This document shows positions 36,801 to 44,875 of a DNA stretch of 64,000 nt, one piece after another (position 1 is the stretch's first letter; each line of letters starts with the position of its first letter). Below the pieces are notes generated by a model. The model searched no databases. It was not told where the DNA came from and worked only from the letters and a program-made list of their open reading frames with translations. This stretch comes from Rhodohalobacter sp. 614A. Its GTDB lineage: Bacteria > Bacteroidota > Rhodothermia > Balneolales > Balneolaceae. Position numbers and translations under genes: made by a program. Where the stretch lies: assembly GCF_021462415.1 (NCBI RefSeq), contig NZ_JAKEDS010000003.1, positions 648,743 through 712,742 on the forward strand. Direction: 5' to 3'.

Positions 36801-37255
36801 ACCACTCGTTCAAAAAAAACCGGTTCCTGAGAGTCTTCTGCTACTTTGATCAACAGATACCCTTCCCTGGAAAACTGATAGTCCAGGCCGGTATCTACAA
36901 GAACCTGATCGAGGGCCGAGCTAACACCAATACTTTCAGATTGAAGAGTAATATGTTTGTCCGGGATAATATCCCCGTGGAATGTGAGCTTCATTCCGGT
37001 AACCGAGGCTATTTCGTGCAGCGCTTCTACTAACGGTAATTCAACCAGATCAAGACGAATTCTTTTTTCAAACTCCGTCTTATAAAACATATCCTGAAGA
37101 TCAGCATATGTAATTTTTTGATATTCGACCTTTGAATAATGTTCATTTGTCTGATATGCCGACAAAGAAGCAGGCAGAAGTCCCACCAGCACTACAGCAA
37201 TTGAGCACAAAAGTATCTTACTCAATACTTTATAAATCTGTATTCCATTTACCAT
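33809..37255 (-). CDS. SusC/RagA TonB-dependent transporter with STN domain (unit 3)
   Basis: This 1148-residue protein has a signal peptide (to about LPASLSA) and an STN domain at about residues 60-125 (LPLVEALHEIASVTGMKLTF). A regulatory beta domain follows (SGTVVDAIDGSPLPGVNVVV), then a plug with DDVVVVGYGMQ and VLKDASSAAIYGNRAANGVI, then a beta-barrel. It is the import channel of unit 3. The gap to fecR3 is 103 bases and nothing is seen in it. Confidence 0.95.
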   Translation of the reverse strand: MVNGIQIYKVLSKILLCSIAVVLVGLLPASLSAYQTNEHYSKVEYQKITYADLQDMFYKTEFEKRIRLDLVELPLVEALHEIASVTGMKLTFHGDIIPDKHITLQSESIGVSSALDQVLVDTGLDYQFSREGYLLIKVAEDSQEPVFFERVVSGTVVDAIDGSPLPGVNVVVVGSEETSGGIIGTTTDIEGIFELNVPDDLNTLLLTSIGYVEQTIELEGRTELTIQLERATELLDDVVVVGYGMQRQERVTGSISSVRADQLDDQPVTDLSTALQGRASGVEIVRSGGDPGASGAIRIRGTGTVNNADPLIVIDGMPSDMRSLNNISSDNVESIDVLKDASSAAIYGNRAANGVIIVTTKRGQLNQELQVRFNSSIGFSNPISTIDVLDAPTLAELKRERYVNDGIPVNPIWEDPAYQTQQTNWQEELLGVGTIQDYNLSLQGGNSTSSYFVSGNYTDEQGMMKSSYFDRYSMKINSNHNVSDRLTIRQTLSLSKTSGNTLNTQSAQTGVLWSAIRFHPGLPVQYEDGSYSSSQISGEFGDINNPIFTVEEDSDANSNRRRVLGNVEAELDLLDGVSLRGNIGMDYQLNDFYTYNIIIDDQIRARSRNSLEREYGESTNILSELFLNFNKFISQSHNIEGLAGIILEKSNGESFLASRQDFADESEAQRVLDAGNTVYLANGAKWEDGLLSYLGRVNYSYNDKYLLTGSIRYDGSSRFSSDNRWGIFPAFSGGWRISEESFFNPLKSFISNMRLTVGWGRSGNQSIARHQFLGLYSQNAQYSFEGAQIRGISQTRIPNRDISWETVEMVNFGLHTRLLNDRVNATIEYFVRDSKDVLLAPPILGTLGTATVPDINVGEIRNKGVEIEVGYTGNVGQLNFNVTGNASIIRNEVTNLNDDFLSSRTYGRPNEELARTFEGHPIATFYGWKTDGLYQNQAEINSDPNIANDSRKTNIQPGDVRFLDLNGDRRITSEDRTILGSPHPDVTYGLSTSFGFKNLSLDLHFAGAAGVEIFNADRMQGLDPTYPFNMYEEVQNRWHGEGTSNSIPRMTTLRDNLNHRSSDLFIENGNYFRLKTLTLGYELPPNVNSFVGTSGIRIYATGVNVFTLTPYSGIDPELGYTDGNLQRNVDFAQYPQPRSWTFGISIDF

Positions 37256-37358
37256 TTTTTTTATTTGTTAGGTTGACATTTTGTTTATAAAAAGCGCTAC
37301 CAATCACGATTCATAACAGCCGCTCCTGACACTTAACTTGTACCAAACTCCTATTAGG

Positions 37359-38426
37359 TTAATAGAAGTTTATTTCTCTCTCGTTGCGTGTGTACCCTAT
37401 CTCCAGTGAAGCGGCGATGACAGAAAGAATTTCATCTAACTCGGCATACTGAAAGGTACTTGTGAAAGGCACATCCATCATATCTTCATCGTCTAGAAAA
37501 ATATTAACATCAAACCGACGCTCGATATCTCTGAATACTTTATAAAGCGGAACACTATCGAAATGCATACCTCCACTGGTCCAGATCATATGGTATCTGG
37601 GATCGACTTTAACGGCGGGGGATAAACCTTCTCCCCGAATCAACTCTGTTTTAAAACCTTTGGTAAGAATAACTTCAGGCTGGTCTTCAGATTCAGTAAC
37701 TATTGACTTCACAGAAACCTTGCCCTCGCGTACTACAACTTCCATTTCGGAATCTTCTTCCCAGCCCCGCACATTAAATTCTGTTCCTAAAACCTGAACC
37801 TCAGCTTCATGAGAATGAACAATGAACGGCTGATCCGGATCGTGTGCCACCTTGAAGAAAGCCTCCCCATCCAGGTAAACTTCACGTTTCGATCCACGAA
37901 ATTCTTTTGGAAAGCGAATGGAACTGGCTGAATTTAAAACCACTTCTGTACCGTCAGAAAAGCGAACTTTTGCTTTTTCTCCACGACTGGTTACCATTTC
38001 CTGCATTTGGTAAAACATCGATTTTTCAGCTATTTCTTCCGACTTCAGCTCCAGTTGAGTCAGGTAATAAGAAAATGAACCGGCAATAAACATGACCAAA
38101 ACAACAGCTGCTGCACGCAGTACGTACATCATTGTTTTTGAATCTGAATAAACTGCAGACTGCTTCCTCGCACTCCTCTCTCTCTTTTCAGACACAACTC
38201 GCAGAGGCTTCTGCTTTTCTAACCTGAATTGCTGCCACGCATGCTCTACATCAACGGAGAAATTTTCTTCAGGAGTCATTCTCCAGATTTCTTCAATCTC
38301 TTCTACAAGCTTCCTGTTGTCGGCATTCTGATTCATCCATTCTTCCAGGCTTCGTCTTTCCTCGAAAGTGGCGTTTCCGGTAACATACCGCTGAATCAAA
38401 ACCCATGTTTTTTTCTGTAAATCCAA
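37359..38426 (-). CDS. FecR-family anti-sigma factor (unit 3)
   Basis: This 355-residue regulator has an N-terminal cytoplasmic helical part (FEERRSLEEWMNQNADNRKL), a transmembrane segment at about 101-122, a FecR domain (SRGEKAKVRFSDGTEVVLNS) and a DUF4974-like tail (VPLYKVFRDIERRFDVNIFL). It is expected to restrain sigma factor 3 and to receive the signal from the SusC3 STN domain. A long 355-base gap separates it from sigma gene 3. Confidence 0.9.
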   Translation of the reverse strand: MDLQKKTWVLIQRYVTGNATFEERRSLEEWMNQNADNRKLVEEIEEIWRMTPEENFSVDVEHAWQQFRLEKQKPLRVVSEKRERSARKQSAVYSDSKTMMYVLRAAAVVLVMFIAGSFSYYLTQLELKSEEIAEKSMFYQMQEMVTSRGEKAKVRFSDGTEVVLNSASSIRFPKEFRGSKREVYLDGEAFFKVAHDPDQPFIVHSHEAEVQVLGTEFNVRGWEEDSEMEVVVREGKVSVKSIVTESEDQPEVILTKGFKTELIRGEGLSPAVKVDPRYHMIWTSGGMHFDSVPLYKVFRDIERRFDVNIFLDDEDMMDVPFTSTFQYAELDEILSVIAASLEIGYTRNEREINFY

Positions 38427-38781
38427 TGGTTATCTATCGAAGTTTTGGTTTCTGTTCTAACCTATGCCTTCAAACCCAGCTCAATTATTTAAGCTTGTTT
38501 GAATATCTGTTTTGGATGTATCTGTGTATAAAACAACTGTAAATCCCGACACCCTGTAATTTTTTTGAAAAAAATTTGAGTCTGTAGGAAATATATCCCC
38601 AAAAGTGCCCTCACAAAGCAAATAAGAACATTTCTTTCTTATCGGGGAGAGAAAATTACTTCTTCTTTTGTCTGGATATTGAAGACAGGTACTCTTTTAT
38701 AACGATTTATCCAGTTCAGAATAAGGCAGGTTTTTTAAACGGTTCGCTATAAACATCCGGATCAAAAAAAGAAGATCCGGG
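38427..38781 (-). other. 355-base gap between sigma gene 3 and fecR3
   Basis: No gene is supported here. It contains the shared A/T-tract element (38527-38577). A perfect 7-bp hairpin (CCGGATC at 38757-38763 with GATCCGG at 38774-38780) begins one base after the sigma stop. On the minus strand its loop is T-rich but no T run follows, so it is only a weak terminator or attenuator candidate. Confidence 0.5.
38527..38577 (-). promoter_or_regulatory. Shared A/T-tract element upstream of fecR3
   Basis: On the minus strand an A/T tract interrupted by one C (38559-38577) is followed by ACAGGGTGTCGGG. About 29 bases after the tract comes TTGTTTTATA (38527-38536). The layout matches the elements before fecR1, fecR2 and fecR4. 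It sits about 100 bases from the fecR3 start, farther than in the other units. Confidence 0.45.
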
Positions 38782-39375
38782 TCAGAGTATGCGTAATGCA
38801 ACAAGAAAAAAGGGCATCAGATATGCTAACCGATTGCGAAGGATTTTAAGAGTTCGTGTCATCTGAGATTCAACGGTTTTAACCGATACTCCCATCACTT
38901 CGGCAATTTCTTCATAGGTAAGTCCGTCGTATCTATGAAGTTTATACGTCATACGGCTCCTTTCAGGTAACTCTTCGACAGCTTGTTTAATCGCTTGCCT
39001 TATCTGCTCCTCACGGGTTTTATCTTTGAATTCCGGCATAATGATTACCTCTTTGGTTGACATCCATTCAGGGTCGTATTTGTTTTCCACTCTCTTGTGT
39101 TTCAAATAATTCAGGCTCTCATTCCGAACAATTTTATAAAAGTAAGATTTCACAGAACCTTTCAAATCCCACTCTTCACCATTCTCCCAACAATCTGCAA
39201 AAAGTTCCTGAACCAGTTCTTCGGCAACCGCTTTTGTTTTCAGATAGCGCCATGCAAATCTGACGAGTTGCGCATAAAATCGTTTGTATAAAAATTCAAA
39301 CGCAATCTCATCATCTTCGAAAACAAAAGCCTCCCAAAGCTCTTCATCACTAACATGTTGGAAGTGATTTTTCAT
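38782..39375 (-). CDS. ECF (sigma-70 family) sigma factor (unit 3)
   Basis: This 197-residue ECF sigma factor has region 2 (FEFLYKRFYAQLVRFAWRYL, then VAEELVQELFADCWENGEEW) and region 4 (LHRYDGLTYEEIAEVMGVS, then VKTVESQMTRTL). It would direct transcription of the fecR3-susCD3 genes and perhaps the inositol genes behind them. It is the first gene after the cytochrome gene, 310 bases away, and has its own candidate promoter. Confidence 0.93.
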   Translation of the reverse strand: MKNHFQHVSDEELWEAFVFEDDEIAFEFLYKRFYAQLVRFAWRYLKTKAVAEELVQELFADCWENGEEWDLKGSVKSYFYKIVRNESLNYLKHKRVENKYDPEWMSTKEVIIMPEFKDKTREEQIRQAIKQAVEELPERSRMTYKLHRYDGLTYEEIAEVMGVSVKTVESQMTRTLKILRNRLAYLMPFFLVALRIL

Positions 39376-39685
39376 TTTGAAAATGAATTACACATTCTTA
39401 GGAAATAACGGTTATGGCAGATGTTAAAATTTTCTATTAAAGTATTTATTTAATTTTTTTATGCAAACCTATCCATTTGATTTTTATTCATTTCCCTGCA
39501 ATAGAGAGAATTCCGCCCTTGATTTTTATTCAAAATCCAACCATCTGCAAATCATTGTAAGAAAGATGTTTACAGGCATTATTTATAAAAATATTATATC
39601 ACTTCCGGTATTTTTTACCCATCGAATAAAAAAATAAAGAGTCAAAAAAATGCCTGATTCCTTGTCAAATCAATGGTGCAAAAAT
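39376..39685 (-). promoter_or_regulatory. 310-base AT-rich region upstream of sigma gene 3
   Basis: There is no gene here. On the minus strand a TAGGTTTG box (39464-39471) fits the Bacteroidota minus-7 consensus, 88 bases before the sigma start. No good TTG is found at the usual distance. Two exact 14-base copies of TTGATTTTTATTCA (plus strand) lie at 39477-39490 and 39519-39532, 42 bases apart. The first copy is directly upstream of the box, which is a possible operator arrangement. Confidence 0.4.
39477..39532. repeat. Pair of 14-bp direct repeats, 42 bases apart
   Basis: TTGATTTTTATTCA occurs exactly at 39477-39490 and 39519-39532. The 42-base period is four helical turns, so both copies face the same side of the DNA. 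They could be a binding site for a regulator of sigma gene 3, or a chance result of the AT-rich sequence. Confidence 0.4.
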
Positions 39686-41941
39686 CTACATCTCTCTTTC
39701 AATCATCTGTAAAATCTGCTGGATGCGAGTATTATCCGGATGGATCTGGCTGAGGATTTGTGCCTGTTCCAGCGCCTTGCCATATTGCTCCTGCTGCATG
39801 TAGAGAGTCATCAGTCCATAGCGATAATCTCCGTTGTTGGGCTCGAGTTCAATTGCATCCAGGTAGGCATTTTCTGCTTCAGAATATTGTTCAAGAGTTT
39901 GGTTTGCGATGGCAAGATTGTAAAAAACCCGGCTTTGTTGGGGGCTTAATTTCGATGCCTGTTCAAAATATTCAACGGCATCCTCAAGACGGTTTTCTTC
40001 GGATAAAAGAAGTGCAAGCGAATAATATGCCTGGCCAAATTCCGGCTCCTGTTCAATAACTTCTCTCAACAGTTTTTCGGCCTCATTGTTCTGCCCCCGG
40101 CTATTGTACAAATATGCCAAATTGATACGTGCAGGGTTAAATTCCGGGTCCCGTTCAAGAGCTCCCTGGTACGCCTGTATGGCTTGTTCAATTTCTCCTT
40201 TTTGTTCCAAAAACTGGCCACGATTCATTTCTCCCTGGGGGAAATACCTGTTTACTTCCAGAGAAGCCCTGTACTCCTGTAAAGCATTTCTGAAGTGATT
40301 TTTGTAGGCGTCTCCAAAATCTTCCTCCGTAAAAGCATTCAGGTTTTGCATGGCAGATAACCGGACGGAACGGGCAGAATCATTTAAAGCTCTTCTCAGA
40401 ATAAGAGACCTCATTTCCGGCTGAAGATTTTCAACCGCTTTTGCAGCACTGCTCCGGACCAATGCTGATTCTGATTCTAATGCTTCCCGAATCAACTCAC
40501 TCGTATTCATATCCGGAAAATGACCGGCATACCAGACTGCGGTTGCCCGAATAATCTCGGGCTGAGATGGATCATTTATTAATTCTCTGAGACCCATTTG
40601 AACTCCCGGAGTGCTTTCCTCTGCATGATCAGCCCGGACCAGAATATCGGTAAAGTGAGGAGGCCGATCCTCTCCATACCATTCCGTTATGGCGCGGCTG
40701 GCCCATTCAGGTGTTTGATCCGTATGGCAATCATTACAGGCGTTTGGTGTACCAAATTGGGCTGTTTGATCGGGACGCGGAATACGAAAACTGTGGTCAC
40801 GACGGAAATCATTTCCCATATATGTTCTGCCGGTCATATGGCAGTTCACACATTGGGATGCTTCTGTACTCGCCTCATGAAAATGATGTTCCGGCGAGTT
40901 GTACTCCTGAACATGGCATTGCATACAAAGTTGGTTGCCGGCCAGAGGTTGCTTCAATTCAAGTGTATGAGGATTGTGGCAGTCGGTACACTTTATGCCA
41001 TTTGCATACATCTTGCTCTGCAGAAATGAACCATAAACGTACACTTCTCCTTTGATCTGTCCGTCTGCAAAATAGTTGTCAGGATGAGGCAGCATCGGGT
41101 CAAAATGATCTAGAAATTCATCCCCGTGAATATAATCATCCGTTAGTTTTTGCCGAAATGAATGGCAGGGTGCGCAAGTATTGATCTGATCTTTTTGAGA
41201 TACAAATGACGGCAAATCCAGATCCTGGCGGATGCGTTTGTCAGAAGCATTTTCAGCTTCAGGACTGTTCATAAATTCCACATGATCGGCACCGGGACCA
41301 TGACACGCCTCACAGCTTACATCAATAACCGACCAGGTTGTGTGAAAAGAGTCGGCCTCGGCAATGTAGTTTTGCTTCAAATTCGTAGAGTGACAATCGG
41401 CACACATGGTATTCCAGTTCATCCCGGCGCCCGTCCAGTGTAGCCAGTCACCCGCTTCGGATGGCTCATCCGGTTGAAGTGAGTACCAGCGATTTTCTTC
41501 AACATCCCAGGCTATCTGAAGAGCTTGAAGTTTGCCTTTTCCAATATCAACCAGGTACTGCTGCAGAGGCTCCCAGCCAAACGTATAGGATATTTCATAA
41601 ATAGCCGGAGTTCCATCGGGTCCGGGCGCTTCTACCATGTAGGATTCTCCATCTCTGAAGAAACGATAGGTCTCGTTCCCATTTATGAATTCAACGTTAC
41701 TGAAATCGCCACGAACAGAGGCGCTGTCCGGTTCGGCAATAGCATAGTCGTGATAAGATCCCTGCCACTCTTCCCATTCTTTATTATGGCACGATTGGCA
41801 GGTTTGTCCGCCAACAAAACGATGATCAACAGAACCCTGCCCGGATCCTTCCATGCCGCTATATCCAGAACGGCTGCAACTGTATACAATGCAAAAACAT
41901 AGAAAGAGAAACAGTACAAAAATCAGTTTATATCGCGACAT
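39686..41941 (-). CDS. Octahaem cytochrome c lipoprotein with HEAT-like and TPR domains
   Basis: This 751-residue lipoprotein (IVYSC lipobox, Cys22) has eight CXXCH haem motifs, at about residues 48, 180, 210, 256, 318, 339, 364 and 402. The arrangement recalls cytochrome c554/octahaem families. Helical repeats follow at about 430-545 (VRSSAAKAVENL, VRLSAMQNLNAF), then at least five TPR units from about 575 to the end (YRYGLMTLYMQQEQYGKALE). It should be exported and act in electron transfer, with the TPR part as a docking platform. Its partner and reaction are unknown. It lies 41 bases after the ankyrin gene. A decayed copy of its 3' end is at 15370. Confidence 0.87.
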   Translation of the reverse strand: MSRYKLIFVLFLFLCFCIVYSCSRSGYSGMEGSGQGSVDHRFVGGQTCQSCHNKEWEEWQGSYHDYAIAEPDSASVRGDFSNVEFINGNETYRFFRDGESYMVEAPGPDGTPAIYEISYTFGWEPLQQYLVDIGKGKLQALQIAWDVEENRWYSLQPDEPSEAGDWLHWTGAGMNWNTMCADCHSTNLKQNYIAEADSFHTTWSVIDVSCEACHGPGADHVEFMNSPEAENASDKRIRQDLDLPSFVSQKDQINTCAPCHSFRQKLTDDYIHGDEFLDHFDPMLPHPDNYFADGQIKGEVYVYGSFLQSKMYANGIKCTDCHNPHTLELKQPLAGNQLCMQCHVQEYNSPEHHFHEASTEASQCVNCHMTGRTYMGNDFRRDHSFRIPRPDQTAQFGTPNACNDCHTDQTPEWASRAITEWYGEDRPPHFTDILVRADHAEESTPGVQMGLRELINDPSQPEIIRATAVWYAGHFPDMNTSELIREALESESALVRSSAAKAVENLQPEMRSLILRRALNDSARSVRLSAMQNLNAFTEEDFGDAYKNHFRNALQEYRASLEVNRYFPQGEMNRGQFLEQKGEIEQAIQAYQGALERDPEFNPARINLAYLYNSRGQNNEAEKLLREVIEQEPEFGQAYYSLALLLSEENRLEDAVEYFEQASKLSPQQSRVFYNLAIANQTLEQYSEAENAYLDAIELEPNNGDYRYGLMTLYMQQEQYGKALEQAQILSQIHPDNTRIQQILQMIEREM

Positions 41942-41982
41942 GAAAACAAATTCTGCTAACTGCTAAAAAAATGTCAAGACAA

Positions 41983-42603
41983 TTAATTCTCCAATAAAGT
42001 TACAACATCTGTATGACCATTGTTTGATGCAAAATCGATAGCTTTTTCACCATCCGTATCTTCCATATTTGGATCTGCGCCATACTCCAAAAGCAGTTCC
42101 ACAACCTCAGTATTTCCCTCGGCTGCAGCATACATCAGGGGTGTCCATCCCTCAATATTGTCTTTTGCATTTGGACTTGCTCCATTTTCAAGTAAAAACT
42201 CTACTGTTTCAGGAAAAGGACCGCTGGCTGCAAACATAAGTGAAGTACGTCCCTCACTATTAACTTTGTTGATCTCGGTACCCTCTTTAGCTAATAATTG
42301 AACAATTTCGGTGTGGCCGTTATATGCGGCAAACATCATTGCTGTGCGATCTAATTCGTCCGCATCCTGCACATCCACACCCTGAAGAATGGCCTGTCTT
42401 ACAAGTTCAATATTCCCATTTAAAGAAGCATCACGCAAGTCGGATGCTGAGAGGCTGTTCGATCCGGAAGATTCAGCTTGAGATATGCTTGTTCCCTCAC
42501 TCTGTGAAACCGGTTGTTGTTTTCCTTCATTTTTACATGAAAAAAGAAGGACAAGGCTAATAATAACTATTCCAGAAAAGATACTCTTATTACCATACAT
42601 CAT
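41983..42603 (-). CDS. Ankyrin-repeat lipoprotein (full length)
   Basis: This 206-residue protein has a lipoprotein signal (VLLFSCKNEG) and a Ser-rich linker (residues about 33-52), then about five ankyrin repeats to the C-terminus (DRTAMMFAAYNGHTEIVQLL, GRTSLMFAASG, GWTPLMYAAAEGNTEVVELL, GEKAIDFASNNGHTDVVTLL). It is an exported protein-binding module of unknown partner. It lies between sulfatase A and the octahaem cytochrome and may assist the latter. 346 bases of it are duplicated at 57121-57466. Confidence 0.87.
   Translation of the reverse strand: MMYGNKSIFSGIVIISLVLLFSCKNEGKQQPVSQSEGTSISQAESSGSNSLSASDLRDASLNGNIELVRQAILQGVDVQDADELDRTAMMFAAYNGHTEIVQLLAKEGTEINKVNSEGRTSLMFAASGPFPETVEFLLENGASPNAKDNIEGWTPLMYAAAEGNTEVVELLLEYGADPNMEDTDGEKAIDFASNNGHTDVVTLLEN
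42161..42506 (-). repeat. Copy 1 of a 346-bp duplicated ankyrin segment
   Basis: This segment aligns without gaps to 57121-57466, with roughly 19 differences counted by eye (about 94-95 per cent identity). The match stops abruptly at both ends, inside the coding sequence of both ankyrin genes. Confidence 0.85.
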
Positions 42604-42775
42604 GACTACAAGTTATAATTTTGAAAGGATAAATGAAGGTTTATCTGCAATTTATCATTCATTGGAGGAACAGATCTGTGCTTTCAAAAGCTGACAAAAA
42701 ATCCAGACAATTTCTTTGTCCGGGACGCGCCAATCTGGCTGTAAATCATGGTTCATTTGGTTTGACCGGATTTAT

Positions 42776-44746
42776 CTATGGTGAAAAATTTCCAATCCAA
42801 CCCATATCAATTTCAAGGCCAACAGCCTCAGCATTCATATTCCATTTATCCAGAAGGTGCATTACAATTCGGTGATCCTGATTGCCCCATTGCAATCCAT
42901 TTGTTCTTTTCGACATTTCAATGACGGCATCTTTGATCTGTTGACTCTCATCATCCACACTGTCAATTGCATTTAATACAAACTCGCGAACCATCGAATC
43001 ATCATGCTCCAAGAGTTCAATAAACTCCTGCCGTGCAATATCCTTCTCCGCCATCGAATAAAGTGCCTCGGCCATCATTGAATGAACAAATGGCGCCGAC
43101 TCTTCCGAAACGGCTGTTTTCAACTCTCCAGCAGCAGAATCGGCGCTTTCACCAAGTATCCGAAGAGCAACTGCTGCCCAATATCGCTTTACAGAGTCTT
43201 CTGATGTCAGCAATCTTGTAAACTCCGGAACATCCTGTTCGGTGGCAGAGACAGCTCTGTTTGCAATATCAATCCACTCTTCAACATCTATATTTTCCTG
43301 GCGGATATAATCATATAAAGCTTGTTCCTGTCCAACAGACCTCATCAGACACTCCGGCATTACACCTGTATCTTTGATCTCCACCATCCAACCCTTCGTC
43401 TCAGCTCTCATTTCATTTAAAACATCCTGATATTCCGGGTTATCCACCAGGTTGTGCACTTCCCAGGGATCATTTTGGGTGTCGTAAAGTTCTTCAACAG
43501 GTTTGGTGCCAAAGAACCGGTTTTGTACTTCATTGCAGTTTCCGGCGGCACAAGTCTGTCTCCAGGATTGAGCACCGGTGGCTATAAAAAGAAAATCCAC
43601 ATTTTGTCCGTACATCCTGAAAGGCATATAATTGCGTATGTATCGAAAGCGGCGGTTTCTAGCGGCTCGGCTCATATCGTAGCGTTCATCCATTCGTCCC
43701 CGGAACATGTACACATATTCGGAAGGATCCGTTGCCTGGTCACCCAAAAATGCATGACCCTGCATAATATCTGGGACTTCCACCCCCGCGATACTCAAAA
43801 TAGTGGGAGCAAGATCCACAAAACTTACCATTCGATCTACTTTACTACCGGGTTGTCCGGCCGGCCATAGATCTTTGTATTTTTCAGGAATGGATATAAC
43901 GAGTGGCACTCTTGTGCCGGTTTCGTAGACAAAACGCTTGCTGCGCGGCAGAACACCTCCATGGTCTCCATAATAGAAAATAATGGTGTTATCAGCTTCC
44001 CCGCTCATCTCCAGTTCCCGGAGTTTATCCCCTACCCATGCATCCATATCTTCAATGTTATCGTAATACTGAGCCCACTGTTGGCGGAGCTCGGGTGTAT
44101 CTGGATGATAGGGAGGCAAATCTACTTCAGCAGGGTCGTGGCGTAATTCCTCATCCGGTTTTACCCGAAAAAGAGAACTTTCATGGGTGATATTAGTGTT
44201 AAATACCGCAAAAAACGGCTGGTCTTCTTCCCGGTTGTTGTAATGCGCCTCATTGCTCGACTCATTCCAAATCCCGTTAGTTTGTTCTTCGGCGATATTG
44301 TAATCCTCTTTCGAATTATTTGTAACATAATAGCCGGAATTTTTTAGCAGCTGCGGGAAGAATTGAATCAGCTCTGTAACCGGATAATTGCTCCTCATAT
44401 GTTGTGTTCCATTCGATGGAGGATACATTCCCGTGATGATGGTATTCCGCGCGGGAGCACAAACCGGTGCATTGGCGTAAGCATGAGTATAGGTGAATCC
44501 GCTGTCGGCTAATCTATCGATGTTTGGAGTGGCAGCAAACCCATCTCCATAAGCACTGATGTAAGGGCTGTTGTCTTCGCTGACCAGCCATAAGATGTTT
44601 GGTCGATCATTATCTTGTGCCAAACCAACGTTTGTCATAGACATGACTGTAGTAGTAATCATGCATAAGAGGCTGGCCGGCCATTTTAAGCGATATGACG
44701 ATTTAAATGAATTCTTCTTAAACATTCTGCACGACTTTTTGCTCAT
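42776..44746 (-). CDS. Sulfatase A (heparan N-sulfatase-like, with HEAT-type C-terminus)
   Basis: This 656-residue exported sulfatase has a signal peptide ending near NVGLAQ. The formylglycine motif is C96-A-P-A-R followed by NTIITGMYP, so Cys96 is converted to the catalytic residue. The usual DD metal pair is replaced by SEDNSPY, and instead of GKWHLG it has TNNSKEDYN. Both are typical of N-sulfoglucosamine sulfohydrolase-like members. From about residue 500 a helical HEAT-like tail follows (VKRYWAAVALRILG). It is the last of four sulfatase genes after susCD4. The maturase needed to make formylglycine is not in the window. Confidence 0.88.
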   Translation of the reverse strand: MSKKSCRMFKKNSFKSSYRLKWPASLLCMITTTVMSMTNVGLAQDNDRPNILWLVSEDNSPYISAYGDGFAATPNIDRLADSGFTYTHAYANAPVCAPARNTIITGMYPPSNGTQHMRSNYPVTELIQFFPQLLKNSGYYVTNNSKEDYNIAEEQTNGIWNESSNEAHYNNREEDQPFFAVFNTNITHESSLFRVKPDEELRHDPAEVDLPPYHPDTPELRQQWAQYYDNIEDMDAWVGDKLRELEMSGEADNTIIFYYGDHGGVLPRSKRFVYETGTRVPLVISIPEKYKDLWPAGQPGSKVDRMVSFVDLAPTILSIAGVEVPDIMQGHAFLGDQATDPSEYVYMFRGRMDERYDMSRAARNRRFRYIRNYMPFRMYGQNVDFLFIATGAQSWRQTCAAGNCNEVQNRFFGTKPVEELYDTQNDPWEVHNLVDNPEYQDVLNEMRAETKGWMVEIKDTGVMPECLMRSVGQEQALYDYIRQENIDVEEWIDIANRAVSATEQDVPEFTRLLTSEDSVKRYWAAVALRILGESADSAAGELKTAVSEESAPFVHSMMAEALYSMAEKDIARQEFIELLEHDDSMVREFVLNAIDSVDDESQQIKDAVIEMSKRTNGLQWGNQDHRIVMHLLDKWNMNAEAVGLEIDMGWIGNFSP

Positions 44747-44875
44747 AAAAATTGCTGTGTTGCTTCATTTCCTTGATAAATGCAGCGCTTCCTCTCAACA
44801 CCAATTTCAAGAAATCTTCTTATGCTGATGCCCTTTTTCCATAGAGAAAAAGCACCGGTTTGAGAGATTAAACTG

